64,000 bases of DNA from Ciceribacter thiooxidans (lineage in GTDB: Bacteria > Pseudomonadota > Alphaproteobacteria > Rhizobiales > Rhizobiaceae), in the NCBI RefSeq assembly GCF_014126615.1, contig NZ_CP059896.1, forward strand, positions 3,597,328-3,661,327, read 5' to 3'. Each line of letters begins with the position of its first letter. Positions within the stretch are counted from its first letter, which is position 1. This document shows positions 29,834 to 39,381 of the stretch, piece after piece. Made by a program: the position numbers and the translations under genes. The notes under the pieces were generated by a model that searched no databases, was not told where the DNA came from, and was given only the letters and a program-made list of their open reading frames with translations.

Positions 29834-30292
29834 ATGAACAGTGCAGCGACGACCAAGATACGGCCGACGGGCGCGATTGCCACCATGGGGCGCACCGGCT
29901 TTCCGCATGTCGTGTCGGAGACGGGTGGTGTGATCGATGTCAGGACCGGAGCCGCAGAGGCGGGCTTCAATCCGCTGGACCTACTCTACGCTTCACTGTC
30001 GGCATGCCTGGCGATGAGCGCCCGCATTGCGGCGAGCAGGCTCGGTATGCTGCATCGCCTCACGAGCGTCACTGTGCGTGTCACGGGCTCAAAGGCGCCG
30101 GACGAACCTTCCCGCCTTGCGCGGTTCGACATCGAATTCGAAATAGCCGGCGACTTCGATAAAGCGACGAGAGACGAAATCGCTCGTCTTGCCGAGGGCG
30201 AAATCTGCACCGTGAGCAACACCATCAAGGGGCAGCCGGAATTCACGGTCACGGTCGCCGGCGCCGACAGATGTCACGACGCGGGAGCATGA
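29834..30292 (+). CDS. OsmC family protein
   Basis: OsmC/Ohr proteins reduce organic hydroperoxides with two conserved cysteines. Here they lie in LSACLAMSARIA (about Cys58) and GEICTVSNTIKG. FNPLDLLYASLSACLA is the family core. Length is 152 residues. It converges on the SDR gene 15 bases away. Most like the YhfA/OsmC-related branch; the substrate is unproven. Confidence 0.86.
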   Translation: MNSAATTKIRPTGAIATMGRTGFPHVVSETGGVIDVRTGAAEAGFNPLDLLYASLSACLAMSARIAASRLGMLHRLTSVTVRVTGSKAPDEPSRLARFDIEFEIAGDFDKATRDEIARLAEGEICTVSNTIKGQPEFTVTVAGADRCHDAGA

Positions 30293-30307
30293 TCGCTTGG
30301 CGGCCTC

Positions 30308-31063
30308 TCAAATGGAGCCAGCTTCGACCATGTAGCTGCCGGCGGTGCACATGCGCGCATCGTCGGAGGCGAGAAAGAGAACCATGCGCGCGACATAGAC
30401 TGGGTCTATCAAATCCGGAAGGCACTGGCGGCGGCGATGCGCCTCAAGCTTTTCCGGCGTTGCCCACAGCTCCTTCTGCCGGTCGGTCATGATCCAGCCG
30501 GGGACGACGGCATTGACGCGGATGCGATATTGGCCGAGCTCGCGGGCCATCGTGCGAGTCAATCCGTGCACTGCGGCTTTGGCCGTCGCATAGGCCGGAA
30601 ATCCGTCTGCCGCTTCCCACCAGCTGTTGGAACCCAGGTTGATGATCGAGCCGCCGCCAAGTTCGATCATGTCCGGGGCGACCGCCTGAATGGCAAAGAA
30701 CTGATGCCGCAGATTGGTATTCATCCGGTCATCCCAGTATTCGGGCGAGAGATCGCGCCATCCATGCCGGTCGTCGCGTGCCGCATTGTTGACGAGAGCT
30801 GATGCCGGACCAAGACGCCGGCGGAGCGCGGCGCAGGCGACCTTGAGTGCGGTGACGTCCCTCAAGTCACAAATCTCGTAGTCGATCTGTCCCGCTTCTG
30901 ACGCCAACCTGGCGCTGGCTTGCGCGTCGAGATCGATGAAACCGACGCGGCACCCCTGTGCTGCGAAAGCGCGAACGATTTCGGCGCCGATGCCAGAGGC
31001 GCCGCCGGTCACAAGAGCCGTCTTGCCGGCAAGGCTGGGATAGGTTGCGAAGGCGTTGGTCAT
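30308..31063 (-). CDS. Short-chain dehydrogenase/reductase
   Basis: This 251-residue classical SDR has the cofactor loop TGGASGIG, an NNA segment (ALVNNAARDD), the catalytic pair in YATAKAAVHG and PGWIMTDRQ after it. FIDLDAQASAR after the second beta strand suggests an NAD(H) preference. It most resembles sugar or aldose dehydrogenases of the galactose or xylose type, but no sugar gene is adjacent. Confidence 0.82.
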   Translation of the reverse strand: MTNAFATYPSLAGKTALVTGGASGIGAEIVRAFAAQGCRVGFIDLDAQASARLASEAGQIDYEICDLRDVTALKVACAALRRRLGPASALVNNAARDDRHGWRDLSPEYWDDRMNTNLRHQFFAIQAVAPDMIELGGGSIINLGSNSWWEAADGFPAYATAKAAVHGLTRTMARELGQYRIRVNAVVPGWIMTDRQKELWATPEKLEAHRRRQCLPDLIDPVYVARMVLFLASDDARMCTAGSYMVEAGSI

Positions 31064-31374
31064 GTGTGTCTCCGGTTCTGTTCTCGCGTACGGCAGAGTG
31101 TTGTCGGTTTCTGGCTCACTTTGGGGAGGGTACCGTGGAGGCTCGTGATCCTCAGCAAACGACTTCCGTCTGTTTCCTCCAGCTCGTTGCAGTTTCCGTC
31201 ATCCCGGCGCCTCATAGGCCTTCCATACCAGTGGTCGGTGATTCGTGCCCGTCAGCGCCATTCGAAGCGCCGCCAGATTTGCAGCTCTCCGCCGGGCTCA
31301 AGCTTTGCGCAAGCGAATTCTCTTACAGATGAAGGATCAGCCGGGATGTCGTCCGGCCTCAAGGGGACAATGAT
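31064..31374. other. Intergenic stretch upstream of the 53-residue ORF
   Basis: About 310 bases lie between the SDR start and the short ORF. I see no convincing promoter, repeat or coding region on the plus strand. A minus-strand frame that partly covers it is discussed under rejected items. Confidence 0.4.
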
Positions 31375-31536
31375 ATGTCGAACGAAGCCGATCACTTCTA
31401 CCATCGCCAGGACCGCGACGTACAAATCCTCATCGCCGAAAACAGGGGTGATGAGCTGACCGATATCCTCGTGGACGCGCTGTACGATGCATTCCGCATC
31501 CTGCGGGACGAGGCGGAAGGCGAAACGCTGCACTAA
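31375..31536 (+). CDS. Short hypothetical protein (53 residues)
   Basis: The ORF encodes MSNEADHFYHRQDRDVQILI and onward to RDEAEGETLH. It is acidic and helical-looking, with about three quarters of third codon positions G or C, as in neighbouring genes. AGGGG lies 10 bases before the ATG. I recognise no family. An antisense 93-residue frame covers the same DNA but lacks a ribosome binding site and has weaker third-position bias. Confidence 0.5.
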   Translation: MSNEADHFYHRQDRDVQILIAENRGDELTDILVDALYDAFRILRDEAEGETLH

Positions 31537-31769
31537 ATCCGGTGGGCTGACTTTTCAATATCGCCTTCTGCCATTGTGGTCCAACCCTGTCCGCAGATCG
31601 CGTTGGTTCGTCGAATGCCATGGACATTCAGCTTTGCCTGCATCATGCCGTTTTTCGGATGCTAGACTTTGCGCGATGATTCGCATCGTGCCGGCCGGAG
31701 GCCGGCCAGTACCAAATCCAGCCGCCTGCGCCGAGCGCTGAGCGGCTTCAACGGCTCCGGGAGACGAGC

Positions 31770-32807
31770 ATGACGGACAACACGAAACCGGAGATCACCG
31801 AAATGCGGCCCAAGATTGCGGTCATCGGTATCGGCGGCGGCGGCGGCAACGCAGTCAACAACATGATCGCCGAGGGGCTGGAGGGCGCGGAATTCATCGT
31901 CGCCAATACGGACGCCCAGGCTTTGACGATGTCCAAGGCCGCGCGGATCATCCAGCTGGGTGCGACCGTGACCCAGGGGCTCGGAGCCGGTTCCTTGCCC
32001 GATGTCGGTCGGGCGGCAGCCGAGGAGTCGATCGATGAGATCATGGATCACCTCGCCGGCACGCATATGTGCTTCGTTACGGCGGGTATGGGCGGCGGTA
32101 CCGGAACCGGTGCGGCACCTGTGATCGCGGAAGCGGCACGTCGGGCGGGTATTCTAACGGTCGGGGTGGTCACCAAGCCCTTCACGTTCGAGGGCCGGCG
32201 CCGCATGCAGGCTGCGGAGGAGGGCATCGAACGCCTGAGGGAAAGCACCGATACGGTCATCGTCATTCCCAATCAGAATCTCTTCCGCGTCGCAGACGCC
32301 AAGACGACCTTTGCAGACGCCTTCTCGATGGCTGACCGGGTGCTCTATTCCGGTGTGGGATGTATCACAGACCTGATCGTCAAAGAGGGTCTGATCAATC
32401 TCGATTTCGCCGACGTCAAGACGGTGATGCGCGACATGGGGCGCGCCATGATGGGAACGGGTGAGGCCTCCGGGGAGGCTCGCGCGATGAAGGCGGCGGA
32501 GGCGGCAATATCGAACCCGTTGCTCGATGAAGTCTCGATGAAGGGCGCCCGCGGCGTGCTGATCTCGATCTCCGGCGGAACGGACATGACCCTGTTCGAA
32601 GTGGATGAGGCCGCTACGCGCATTCGCGACGAGGTCTACCACGACGCCAATATCGTCGTGGGCGCTATTTTCGACCAGAGCCTTGCCGGAAAGTTCAGGG
32701 TTTCGGTGGTTGCGACCGGACTGAGCGATCCGCTTTCGGCGGAAGAAGCAGCGGTTGTCGGAGGCGAGGGGCACATGAGTGAGGGCATGTCCCGACTGCT
32801 GCAATAG
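31770..32807 (+). CDS. ftsZ2: Second FtsZ paralogue lacking the C-terminal tail
   Basis: This 345-residue tubulin-like GTPase has the full FtsZ core: [19 protein letters not shown], the tubulin signature [12 protein letters not shown], and the T7 loop region [20 protein letters not shown]. It ends at GMSRLLQ, right after the core, so it lacks the linker and the C-terminal peptide that binds FtsA and other partners. That matches FtsZ2 of S. meliloti, a shortened second FtsZ. It may modulate the main Z ring. It is a single-gene unit here, far from any division cluster. Confidence 0.93.
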   Translation: MTDNTKPEITEMRPKIAVIGIGGGGGNAVNNMIAEGLEGAEFIVANTDAQALTMSKAARIIQLGATVTQGLGAGSLPDVGRAAAEESIDEIMDHLAGTHMCFVTAGMGGGTGTGAAPVIAEAARRAGILTVGVVTKPFTFEGRRRMQAAEEGIERLRESTDTVIVIPNQNLFRVADAKTTFADAFSMADRVLYSGVGCITDLIVKEGLINLDFADVKTVMRDMGRAMMGTGEASGEARAMKAAEAAISNPLLDEVSMKGARGVLISISGGTDMTLFEVDEAATRIRDEVYHDANIVVGAIFDQSLAGKFRVSVVATGLSDPLSAEEAAVVGGEGHMSEGMSRLLQ

Positions 32808-32831
32808 CCGTGTCGTGGCGGCCGCGACGAT

Positions 32832-33419
32832 CTAGATCGAAACGAGAAGGATCGAGCGGCCGCTTGTCACGTCGGAAACCAGTCTGCGGACCGCTGCGGT
32901 TTCAAGTTCAGGAAGTGCGAGCGCAAGCTCGGCACCTTCTTCGGTGAAGACTTCCTCTTCAATCCTGAGGTCCGGCACGGCAAGCAAGCGCGCCTTGACG
33001 ATCGCCAGATCGGCAAAGCCGACCTTCACCTGCGCAGGCACCCGAGGAATGACGAGGCTTTTCGGCGCAGCGCGAAGGCAGGCCGCGGCAGTCCCTCCAT
33101 ATGCACGGACCAAGCCGCCGCTGCCGAGCAGGACGCCGCCGAACCATCGACTGACGACAACAGCCACATTGTCCAGCGACTGTCCGTCAATCGCTTGCAG
33201 AATCGGCTTTCCAGCCGTTCCGCTCGGCTCACCGTCGTCGCTGAACCGGTATCTCGAGCCGATACGCCACGCCCAGCAGTTATGCCCGGCGGAGAGTTCT
33301 GAATAGGTTTCGATGAAGTCCCTCGCCGCCGCTTCTGTGGCGACCGGACCGGAGACCGCCTGAAACCGGCTTCTCTTGATTTCCTGTTCAAACGTTTGTG
33401 TGCTTTCGAGCGTGTACAT
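32832..33419 (-). CDS. YigZ/IMPACT family protein
   Basis: The 195-residue protein shows the UPF0029 N-terminal domain pattern (KRSRFQAVSGPVATEAAARD; WRIGSRYRFSDDGEPSGTAG; VAVVVSRWFGGVLLGSGGLV). A C-terminal DUF1949-like segment follows. Relatives bind ribosomes or modulate translation, but the bacterial role is not settled. The ATG at 33419 has GGGAG 7 bases upstream and is preferred to a GTG at 33437. Confidence 0.9.
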   Translation of the reverse strand: MYTLESTQTFEQEIKRSRFQAVSGPVATEAAARDFIETYSELSAGHNCWAWRIGSRYRFSDDGEPSGTAGKPILQAIDGQSLDNVAVVVSRWFGGVLLGSGGLVRAYGGTAAACLRAAPKSLVIPRVPAQVKVGFADLAIVKARLLAVPDLRIEEEVFTEEGAELALALPELETAAVRRLVSDVTSGRSILLVSI

Positions 33420-33437
33420 TCCGATCTCCCGGTACAC

Positions 33438-33920
33438 GACTTAGGACACCCACATCGGGAAGGCCAGCTCTATGACACCAGCGAGTTTTGGGCCTGTAAC
33501 GGGCGGTCTCGTCCAAAAAACGACCTCAAAATCGCCGAGAAACGCCTCATTCGCCGTTTCCTACACATTTTTAGGGCAAGTTCGTGTCACTGGCTCGACA
33601 AGTGGTTTGTAATCGTTATGCTGCGCCCCATACCGCTTTGGTGGTAGAAAAATACTAAAATCGTGCCAATTCAAGAAAACACGAATGACGATCGGCTCGA
33701 CCCGAACAAAATTCTCCCCCTCTCAGTTTCTTCGATCAAAGCAGCCGACCAACGGTTTTGCTTCGATCGTGAAAGAGACCGCCTCGGGTTTTCTCGTGGC
33801 GAGGTGGCGAACGCGTGTGTGTAGAGAGTTCGGAGAATGCGGCCAACCTTCGGCCGGAACCGCGAGCCGTTGAAACAACCCAGGCCGGCGGTCCGGCCCT
33901 CTTCAATTGGGAGACACACT
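33438..33920. other. Upstream region of the dpp-type operon
   Basis: About 480 bases without a convincing gene. It is more AT-rich around 33600-33720 than its surroundings, as expected for a promoter region. I could not pick a clear -35/-10 pair. GGGAG directly before 33921 is the ribosome binding site of the binding-protein gene. Confidence 0.4.
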
Positions 33921-35516
33921 ATGAAGTATAAACTGGGTATCGCTGCTGCACTGCTTTCGGCGACTTTCTTCGCCAGCGCTGCGAGCGCCAAGACTTTCGT
34001 CTATTGCTCCGAAGGCTCGCCGGAGGGCTTCGATCCCGGCCTTTACACGGCCGGCACGACCTTCGATGCGTCCGCGCACCCTGTCTACAGCCGACTGCTC
34101 GAATTCGAGCCCGGCACGACGAAGCCGGTTCCTGGTCTCGCCGAGAGCTGGACCGTCTCCGACGACGGGAAGGAATACGTCTTCAAGCTGCGCAAGGACA
34201 TCAAGTTCCATACCACGGACTTCTTTACGCCGACCCGCACCCTGAACGCTGACGATGTCGTCTTTTCAATCGATCGCCAGATCAACAAGAGCAATCCGTG
34301 GAACCAGTATGTCGCCGGTGCTGCATGGGAATATGCGGCAGGGATGGGCTTCCCGGACCTGATCAAGTCGGTGGAGAAGGTCGACGACCTGACCGTCAAA
34401 TTCGTCCTCAACCGCCCGGAAGCGCCGTTCCTCGCCAATCTCGCAATGCCTTTCGCCTCGATCGTTTCGAAGGAATATGCCGACAGCCTCGACGCAGCCG
34501 GCAAGAAGGAACAGCTGAACCAGATGCCGGTCGGAACCGGACCGTTCGTCTTCGTCGGATACCAGCAGGACGCCGTCATCCGTTACAAGAAGAATGCCGA
34601 CTACTGGGGTGGTGCGCCGAAGATCGACGACCTCGTCTTCGCGATCACGACGGATGCAGCGGTGCGCTATCAGAAGCTGAAGGCCGGCGAATGCCACCTG
34701 ATGCCCTATCCGAATGCCGCTGATGTCGAAACCATGAAGTCCGATCCGGCCCTCACGGTTATGGAACAGGAAGGCCTCAACGTCGCCTACCTCGCCTACA
34801 ACACGACCCAGGCGCCCTTCGACAAGGTCGAGGTTCGCAAGGCACTCAACAAGGCGATCAACAAGCAGGCGATCGTCGACGCCATCTTCCAGGGCATGGC
34901 AACGCCGGCGAAGAACCCGATCCCGCCGACCATGTGGTCCTACAACGACAAGGTTGAGGACGACACGTATGATCTCGACGCTGCGAAGAAGATGCTCGAA
35001 GAAGCCGGCGTCAAGGATCTGTCGATGAAGCTCTGGGCCATGCCGGTTTCGCGTCCCTACATGCTGAATGCCCGTCGTGCTGCCGAAATCATCCAGGACG
35101 ACTTCGCCAAGATAGGGGTAAAGGCCGAAATCGTGTCCTACGAATGGGCCGAGTATCTCGACCGCTCCAAGGCGAAGGATCGTGACGGCGCCGTCATGCT
35201 CGGCTGGACCGGTGACAATGGCGATCCGGACAACTTCCTCGACACCCTGCTCGGCTGCGACGCCGTCGGTGGCAACAACCGTGCCCAGTGGTGCAACAAG
35301 GAGTTCGACGAGCTTGTGAAGAAGGCGAAGATCACTTCCGACCAGGCCGAGCGCACTAAGCTCTATGAGGAGGCTCAGGTCGTCTTCAAGCGCGAAGCGC
35401 CGTGGGCGACGCTCGACCACTCGCTGTCGGTCGTGCCGATGCGCAAGGAAGTCAGCGGCTTCGTGCAGAGCCCGCTTGGTGATTTCACCTTCGAGAACGT
35501 CGATATCGCCGAGTAA
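33921..35516 (+). CDS. dppA: Dipeptide-type ABC transporter substrate-binding protein
   Basis: The 531-residue periplasmic protein has a signal peptide (KYKLGIAAALLSATFFASAA then SAKT) and the family 5 solute-binding fold. FVYCSEGSPEGFDPGLYTAG, LNADDVVFSIDRQINKSNPW and PVGTGPFVFVGYQQD are close to E. coli DppA. The likely ligands are dipeptides, and haem or delta-aminolevulinate as for DppA. Start ATG 33921 follows GGGAG. It is the first gene of the dppABCDF-type operon; a strong hairpin after the stop would favour high binding-protein levels. Confidence 0.92.
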   Translation: MKYKLGIAAALLSATFFASAASAKTFVYCSEGSPEGFDPGLYTAGTTFDASAHPVYSRLLEFEPGTTKPVPGLAESWTVSDDGKEYVFKLRKDIKFHTTDFFTPTRTLNADDVVFSIDRQINKSNPWNQYVAGAAWEYAAGMGFPDLIKSVEKVDDLTVKFVLNRPEAPFLANLAMPFASIVSKEYADSLDAAGKKEQLNQMPVGTGPFVFVGYQQDAVIRYKKNADYWGGAPKIDDLVFAITTDAAVRYQKLKAGECHLMPYPNAADVETMKSDPALTVMEQEGLNVAYLAYNTTQAPFDKVEVRKALNKAINKQAIVDAIFQGMATPAKNPIPPTMWSYNDKVEDDTYDLDAAKKMLEEAGVKDLSMKLWAMPVSRPYMLNARRAAEIIQDDFAKIGVKAEIVSYEWAEYLDRSKAKDRDGAVMLGWTGDNGDPDNFLDTLLGCDAVGGNNRAQWCNKEFDELVKKAKITSDQAERTKLYEEAQVVFKREAPWATLDHSLSVVPMRKEVSGFVQSPLGDFTFENVDIAE

Positions 35517-35536
35517 CGACGTATATTAGAACTTTT

Positions 35537-35565
35537 GCCGCGGGATGCGTTGCGCCTCCCGCGGC
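35537..35565 (+). terminator. Stem-loop after the binding-protein gene
   Basis: GCCGCGGGA and TCCCGCGGC pair perfectly over 9 bp with an 11-base loop. No T-run follows, so it is more likely an mRNA-stabilising or partial-termination hairpin. Confidence 0.6.
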
Positions 35566-35680
35566 ATTCGTACTAATAGAGCACCCAATTGAAGCACGTC
35601 ATGCTTAGCGGCTGAGGTCTGGCCGTTCCGGATGCATATCCGTCAATCAGATCTTCCGCAGAAACAGCGACAGGTTCCCT

Positions 35681-36685
35681 ATGTTCAGCTTCCTTTTGCG
35701 GCGCCTCGCCGTGTTGATCCCGACATTTATCGGGGTTTCGATCATCGCCTTCTCGTTCATCCGGATGCTGCCGGGCGATCCCGTTGCGCTGCTGTCCGGT
35801 GAGCGCGTGATGTCGCCGGAGCGTCACGCCGAAATCAGTGCTCACCTCGGTCTGGATAGGCCGCTCGTCGTGCAGTATTTCGACTATCTCGGCGGGATCG
35901 TTACCGGCGATTTCGGTACTTCTATCGTTTCGAAGACGCCGATCCTCGAGCAGTTCCTCTCTCTCTTCCCCGCCACGGTCGAGCTGTCATTGTGTGCGAT
36001 CGTCATCGCCGTCCTCCTCGGTATTCCGGCGGGCGTCTTTGCGGCAATCAAACGGGGCTCATTCTTCGACCAGGCTCTCATGGGAGTTGCGCTTGTCGGC
36101 TACTCGATGCCGATCTTCTGGTGGGGACTGCTGCTGATCATCCTGTTTTCGGGTATCCTGCAATGGACACCCGTGTCGGGACGCATCTCGCTGATGTATT
36201 TCTTCCCGCCTGTTACCGGCTTCATGCTGATCGACTCCCTTCTGTCAGATCAGAAAGGCGCATTCTTTTCCGCGCTCAGTCATCTTGTGTTGCCGTCGAT
36301 CGTGCTCGCGACGATACCGCTTGCGGTGATCGCGCGGCAGACGCGCTCGGCGATGCTGGAGGTGCTCTCCGAAGACTACGTGCGTACCGCCCGTGCAAAG
36401 GGTCTTTCGCCGTTCAGGGTGATCGGTGTCCACGCGCTGCGAAACGCCATGATCCCGGTCATTACGACGATCGGCCTGCAGATCGGCGTCATGCTCGCGG
36501 GAGCGATCCTCACGGAGACGATCTTCTCCTGGCCGGGGATCGGCAAATGGATGGTCGATTCCGTCTTCCGCCGTGACTACCCGGTCATCCAGGGCGGACT
36601 ACTGCTGATCGCGGCCATCATCATGGTCGTCAATCTCATTGTTGATCTGCTTTACGGCCTGATCAACCCTCGTATCCGGCACTAG
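35681..36685 (+). CDS. dppB: Dipeptide ABC transporter permease DppB
   Basis: This 334-residue permease has six predicted helices. It opens FSFLLRRLAVLIPTFIGVSI, contains the EAA loop DYVRTARAKGLSPFRVIGVH-like text that docks the ATPases, and ends in LLYGLINPRIRH. DppB pairs with DppC to form the membrane channel. It is 164 bases downstream of dppA and 14 bases before dppC. Confidence 0.94.
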   Translation: MFSFLLRRLAVLIPTFIGVSIIAFSFIRMLPGDPVALLSGERVMSPERHAEISAHLGLDRPLVVQYFDYLGGIVTGDFGTSIVSKTPILEQFLSLFPATVELSLCAIVIAVLLGIPAGVFAAIKRGSFFDQALMGVALVGYSMPIFWWGLLLIILFSGILQWTPVSGRISLMYFFPPVTGFMLIDSLLSDQKGAFFSALSHLVLPSIVLATIPLAVIARQTRSAMLEVLSEDYVRTARAKGLSPFRVIGVHALRNAMIPVITTIGLQIGVMLAGAILTETIFSWPGIGKWMVDSVFRRDYPVIQGGLLLIAAIIMVVNLIVDLLYGLINPRIRH

Positions 36686-36699
36686 AAGGAGAAAATCCC

Positions 36700-37623
36700 A
36701 TGGCCGATACCATCAACGATATCGACAACTCTCCAGAGGTCCTCTCGACCGCAGCTTTGCGGCGGAAGATGCTCAAGGAGTTCTGGTTCTACTTTTCTGA
36801 AAACCGCGGCGCCGTCATCGGGCTCTTCGTCTTTCTCCTACTGGTGATCGTCGCAGTCTTTGCGCCGTTCATCGCACCGCATTCTCCTTTTGAACAGTAC
36901 CGCGACGCGGTGCTTCTCCCCCCTGCCTGGATCGACGGCGGCCGCGGCGGCTATCTGCTCGGCACCGATCCTGTCGGTCGCGACATTCTTTCCCGTCTTC
37001 TCTACGGCGCACAGTATTCGCTGTTCATCGGCGTTTTCGTGACCACCCTGTCGCTGTCTTCTGGTGTGCTGATCGGGGTCTTCGCAGGCTATTACCGCGG
37101 TTGGGTCGACACCATCATCATGCGCCTGATGGACATCATTCTCGCCTTCCCCTCGCTTCTGCTCGCGCTCGTGCTGGTCGCGATCCTGGGGCCGGGCCTG
37201 ACCAACGGGATGATTGCCATCGCGCTCGTCTTGCAGCCGCACTTCGTGCGCCTTACGCGCGCGGCGGTCATGAGCGAGAAAGGCCGCGACTACGTCACCG
37301 CATCCCGCTTGGCAGGCGCCAGCCCGTTGAGGCTCATGTTCCGGACCATCCTTCCGAACTGCATGGCGCCTCTGATCGTCCAGGGAACATTGTCGTTCTC
37401 CAATGCAATCCTCGACGCGGCGGCACTCGGCTTCCTGGGAATGGGTGCCCAGCCGCCGGCCCCGGAATGGGGAACGATGCTCGCCGAAGCGCGCGAATTC
37501 ATCCTCCGGGCCTGGTGGGTCGTCACCTTCCCCGGTCTTGCAATCCTCATCACCGTGCTGGCGATCAACCTTATGGGTGACGGCCTGCGCGATGCTCTCG
37601 ATCCGAAGATGAAGAGGTCGTGA
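36700..37623 (+). CDS. dppC: Dipeptide ABC transporter permease DppC
   Basis: The 307-residue protein carries LLGTDPVGRDILSRLLYGAQ, the OppC/DppC N-terminal signature, an EAA loop (YVTASRLAGASPLRLMFRTI), and LGFLGMGAQPPAPEWGTMLA near the end. GGAG precedes the ATG. Its stop lies one base from dppD. Confidence 0.94.
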   Translation: MADTINDIDNSPEVLSTAALRRKMLKEFWFYFSENRGAVIGLFVFLLLVIVAVFAPFIAPHSPFEQYRDAVLLPPAWIDGGRGGYLLGTDPVGRDILSRLLYGAQYSLFIGVFVTTLSLSSGVLIGVFAGYYRGWVDTIIMRLMDIILAFPSLLLALVLVAILGPGLTNGMIAIALVLQPHFVRLTRAAVMSEKGRDYVTASRLAGASPLRLMFRTILPNCMAPLIVQGTLSFSNAILDAAALGFLGMGAQPPAPEWGTMLAEAREFILRAWWVVTFPGLAILITVLAINLMGDGLRDALDPKMKRS

Positions 37624-37624
37624 A

Positions 37625-38476
37625 ATGGCCCTGCTCGAAATCCAGAATCTGACGGTCGAGTTCGAAACCGCAACGGGATGGTTCAAGGCGGTCGACGGCG
37701 TATCGCTCTCGGTCGATGCCGGTGAGGTACTGGCAATCGTCGGCGAGTCCGGCTCGGGAAAGTCGGTTTCCATGCTGGCCGTCATGGGGCTTTTGCCCTG
37801 GACGGCGAAGATCACCGCCGATCGAATGCTGTTCCAGGGGCGGGACATCCAGAATCTGTCGCCAGCGGCCCGCAGGGAACTGATCGGCAAGGACATTGCG
37901 ATGATCTTCCAGGAGCCGGTCGCAAGTCTCAATCCGTGTTTCACGGTCGGCTTCCAGATCGAGGAAGTTCTTCGCGTCCATATGGGAATGGACAAGAAGG
38001 CGCGCCGGACGCGTGCGGTGGAACTTCTCCGCCAGGTCGGCCTTCCCAATCCGGAAGAACGGCTCGGCCATTTCCCGCACCAGATGTCCGGTGGTCAGTG
38101 CCAGCGCGTTATGATTGCCATGGCGATCGCCTGCGATCCGAAACTTCTGATCGCCGATGAGCCGACCACAGCGCTGGACGTCACTATCCAGAAGCAAATT
38201 CTCGACCTCCTGATGTCGCTGCAGGCGAAGAACGGGATGGGCCTCATCATGATCACCCACGACATGGGCGTGGTGGCGGAGACGGCCGATCGGGTGATCG
38301 TCCAATACAAGGGTCGGAAGATGGAAGAGGCCGACGTTCTGACGCTCTTCGAGGCGCCGAAGAGCAACTACACCAAGGCACTGCTCTCCGCGCTGCCGGA
38401 AAACGCAACCGGTGACCGCCTGACGACGGTCTCCGATTTCATGACTGGAGCGGATGCCGAGGGAGAAGACGCATGA
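37625..38476 (+). CDS. dppD: Dipeptide ABC transporter ATPase DppD
   Basis: A 283-residue ATPase with Walker A GESGSGKS, signature [16 protein letters not shown] and Walker [13 protein letters not shown]. It is shorter than the usual 320-330 residues: the C-terminal cysteine-rich segment of many Dpp/Opp ATPases is missing. ATGA overlap joins it to the next ATPase. Confidence 0.92.
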   Translation: MALLEIQNLTVEFETATGWFKAVDGVSLSVDAGEVLAIVGESGSGKSVSMLAVMGLLPWTAKITADRMLFQGRDIQNLSPAARRELIGKDIAMIFQEPVASLNPCFTVGFQIEEVLRVHMGMDKKARRTRAVELLRQVGLPNPEERLGHFPHQMSGGQCQRVMIAMAIACDPKLLIADEPTTALDVTIQKQILDLLMSLQAKNGMGLIMITHDMGVVAETADRVIVQYKGRKMEEADVLTLFEAPKSNYTKALLSALPENATGDRLTTVSDFMTGADAEGEDA

Positions 38477-39333
38477 GCGCTATGCAGGAAGATACCAGGC
38501 CGATGCTCGAGATCCGCGACATCAAGCGCGACTATCATGTGCCAACCGGCCTCTTCAAACCGGAGAAGATCGTTCATGCCGTGAAGGGAGTGTCCTTCTC
38601 GCTGGAGGCCGGAAAGACGCTGGCGATTGTCGGTGAAAGCGGGTGCGGCAAGTCGACTCTCGCGCGGATTCTCACGTTCATCGACGAACCGACTTCGGGT
38701 GAGCTCCTTATCGACGGCAACAAGGTCGACACTCGTCCGGGGCATCTGACGCCCGAGATGCGTCGGAAGGTACAGATCGTCTTTCAGAACCCTTACGGAT
38801 CTCTCAATCCTCGCCAGAAGATCGGCGATGTCCTTGGGGAACCACTGCTGATCAATACTGGCATGTCGGCAGCGGAGCGACGGGAACGGTCGACCGAGAT
38901 GCTCGTCAAGGTGGGACTCGGACCCGAACACTACAATCGTTACCCGCATATGTTCTCCGGCGGACAGCGCCAGCGCATTGCGATTGCCCGCGCCTTGATG
39001 CTCAACCCTAAGCTTCTCGTCCTTGATGAACCGGTTTCGGCCCTCGACCTTTCGGTCCAGGCGCAGGTTCTCAATCTGCTCGCCGACCTACAGGAAGAAT
39101 TTGGGCTGACCTACGTCTTTATCAGCCATGACCTTTCGGTGGTTCGTTACATCGCCGACGAGGTCATGGTGATGTATTTCGGCGAAGCTGTCGAATACGG
39201 TACCCGCGATGCGGTATTTTCCGACCCGCAGCACGAGTACACGAAGACGCTGTTTGCTGCGACGCCACGGGCGGACGTCGAATCGATCCGGGCACGCTTG
39301 GCTGCGAAGGGTCGGCTGAAGGCTGTCGGCTGA
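38473..39333 (+). CDS. dppF: Dipeptide ABC transporter ATPase DppF
   Basis: The second ATPase (286 residues) has Walker A GESGCGKS, the Q-loop FQNPYGSLNPRQKIGDVL, signature FSGGQRQRIAIARALM and Walker B LLVLDEPVSALD. It also lacks the cysteine-rich tail. It ends the plus-strand operon, which faces the end of the minus-strand importer 48 bases away. Confidence 0.92.
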   Translation: MSAMQEDTRPMLEIRDIKRDYHVPTGLFKPEKIVHAVKGVSFSLEAGKTLAIVGESGCGKSTLARILTFIDEPTSGELLIDGNKVDTRPGHLTPEMRRKVQIVFQNPYGSLNPRQKIGDVLGEPLLINTGMSAAERRERSTEMLVKVGLGPEHYNRYPHMFSGGQRQRIAIARALMLNPKLLVLDEPVSALDLSVQAQVLNLLADLQEEFGLTYVFISHDLSVVRYIADEVMVMYFGEAVEYGTRDAVFSDPQHEYTKTLFAATPRADVESIRARLAAKGRLKAVG

Positions 39334-39381
39334 CGATCACACTGCCGGCTGCGGCTCGAACACCGTAGTGCAAGTTCGGGG

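Noticed and set aside
31252..31533. 93-residue minus-strand frame opposite the 53-residue ORF
   Set aside because: Its text is not implausible, but it begins at a GTG with no ribosome binding site and has weaker third-position GC bias than the plus-strand ORF. It remains the main rival.
36838..38049. 403-residue frame antisense to dppC-dppD
   Set aside because: Spans two real genes on the other strand, with low-complexity charged text.
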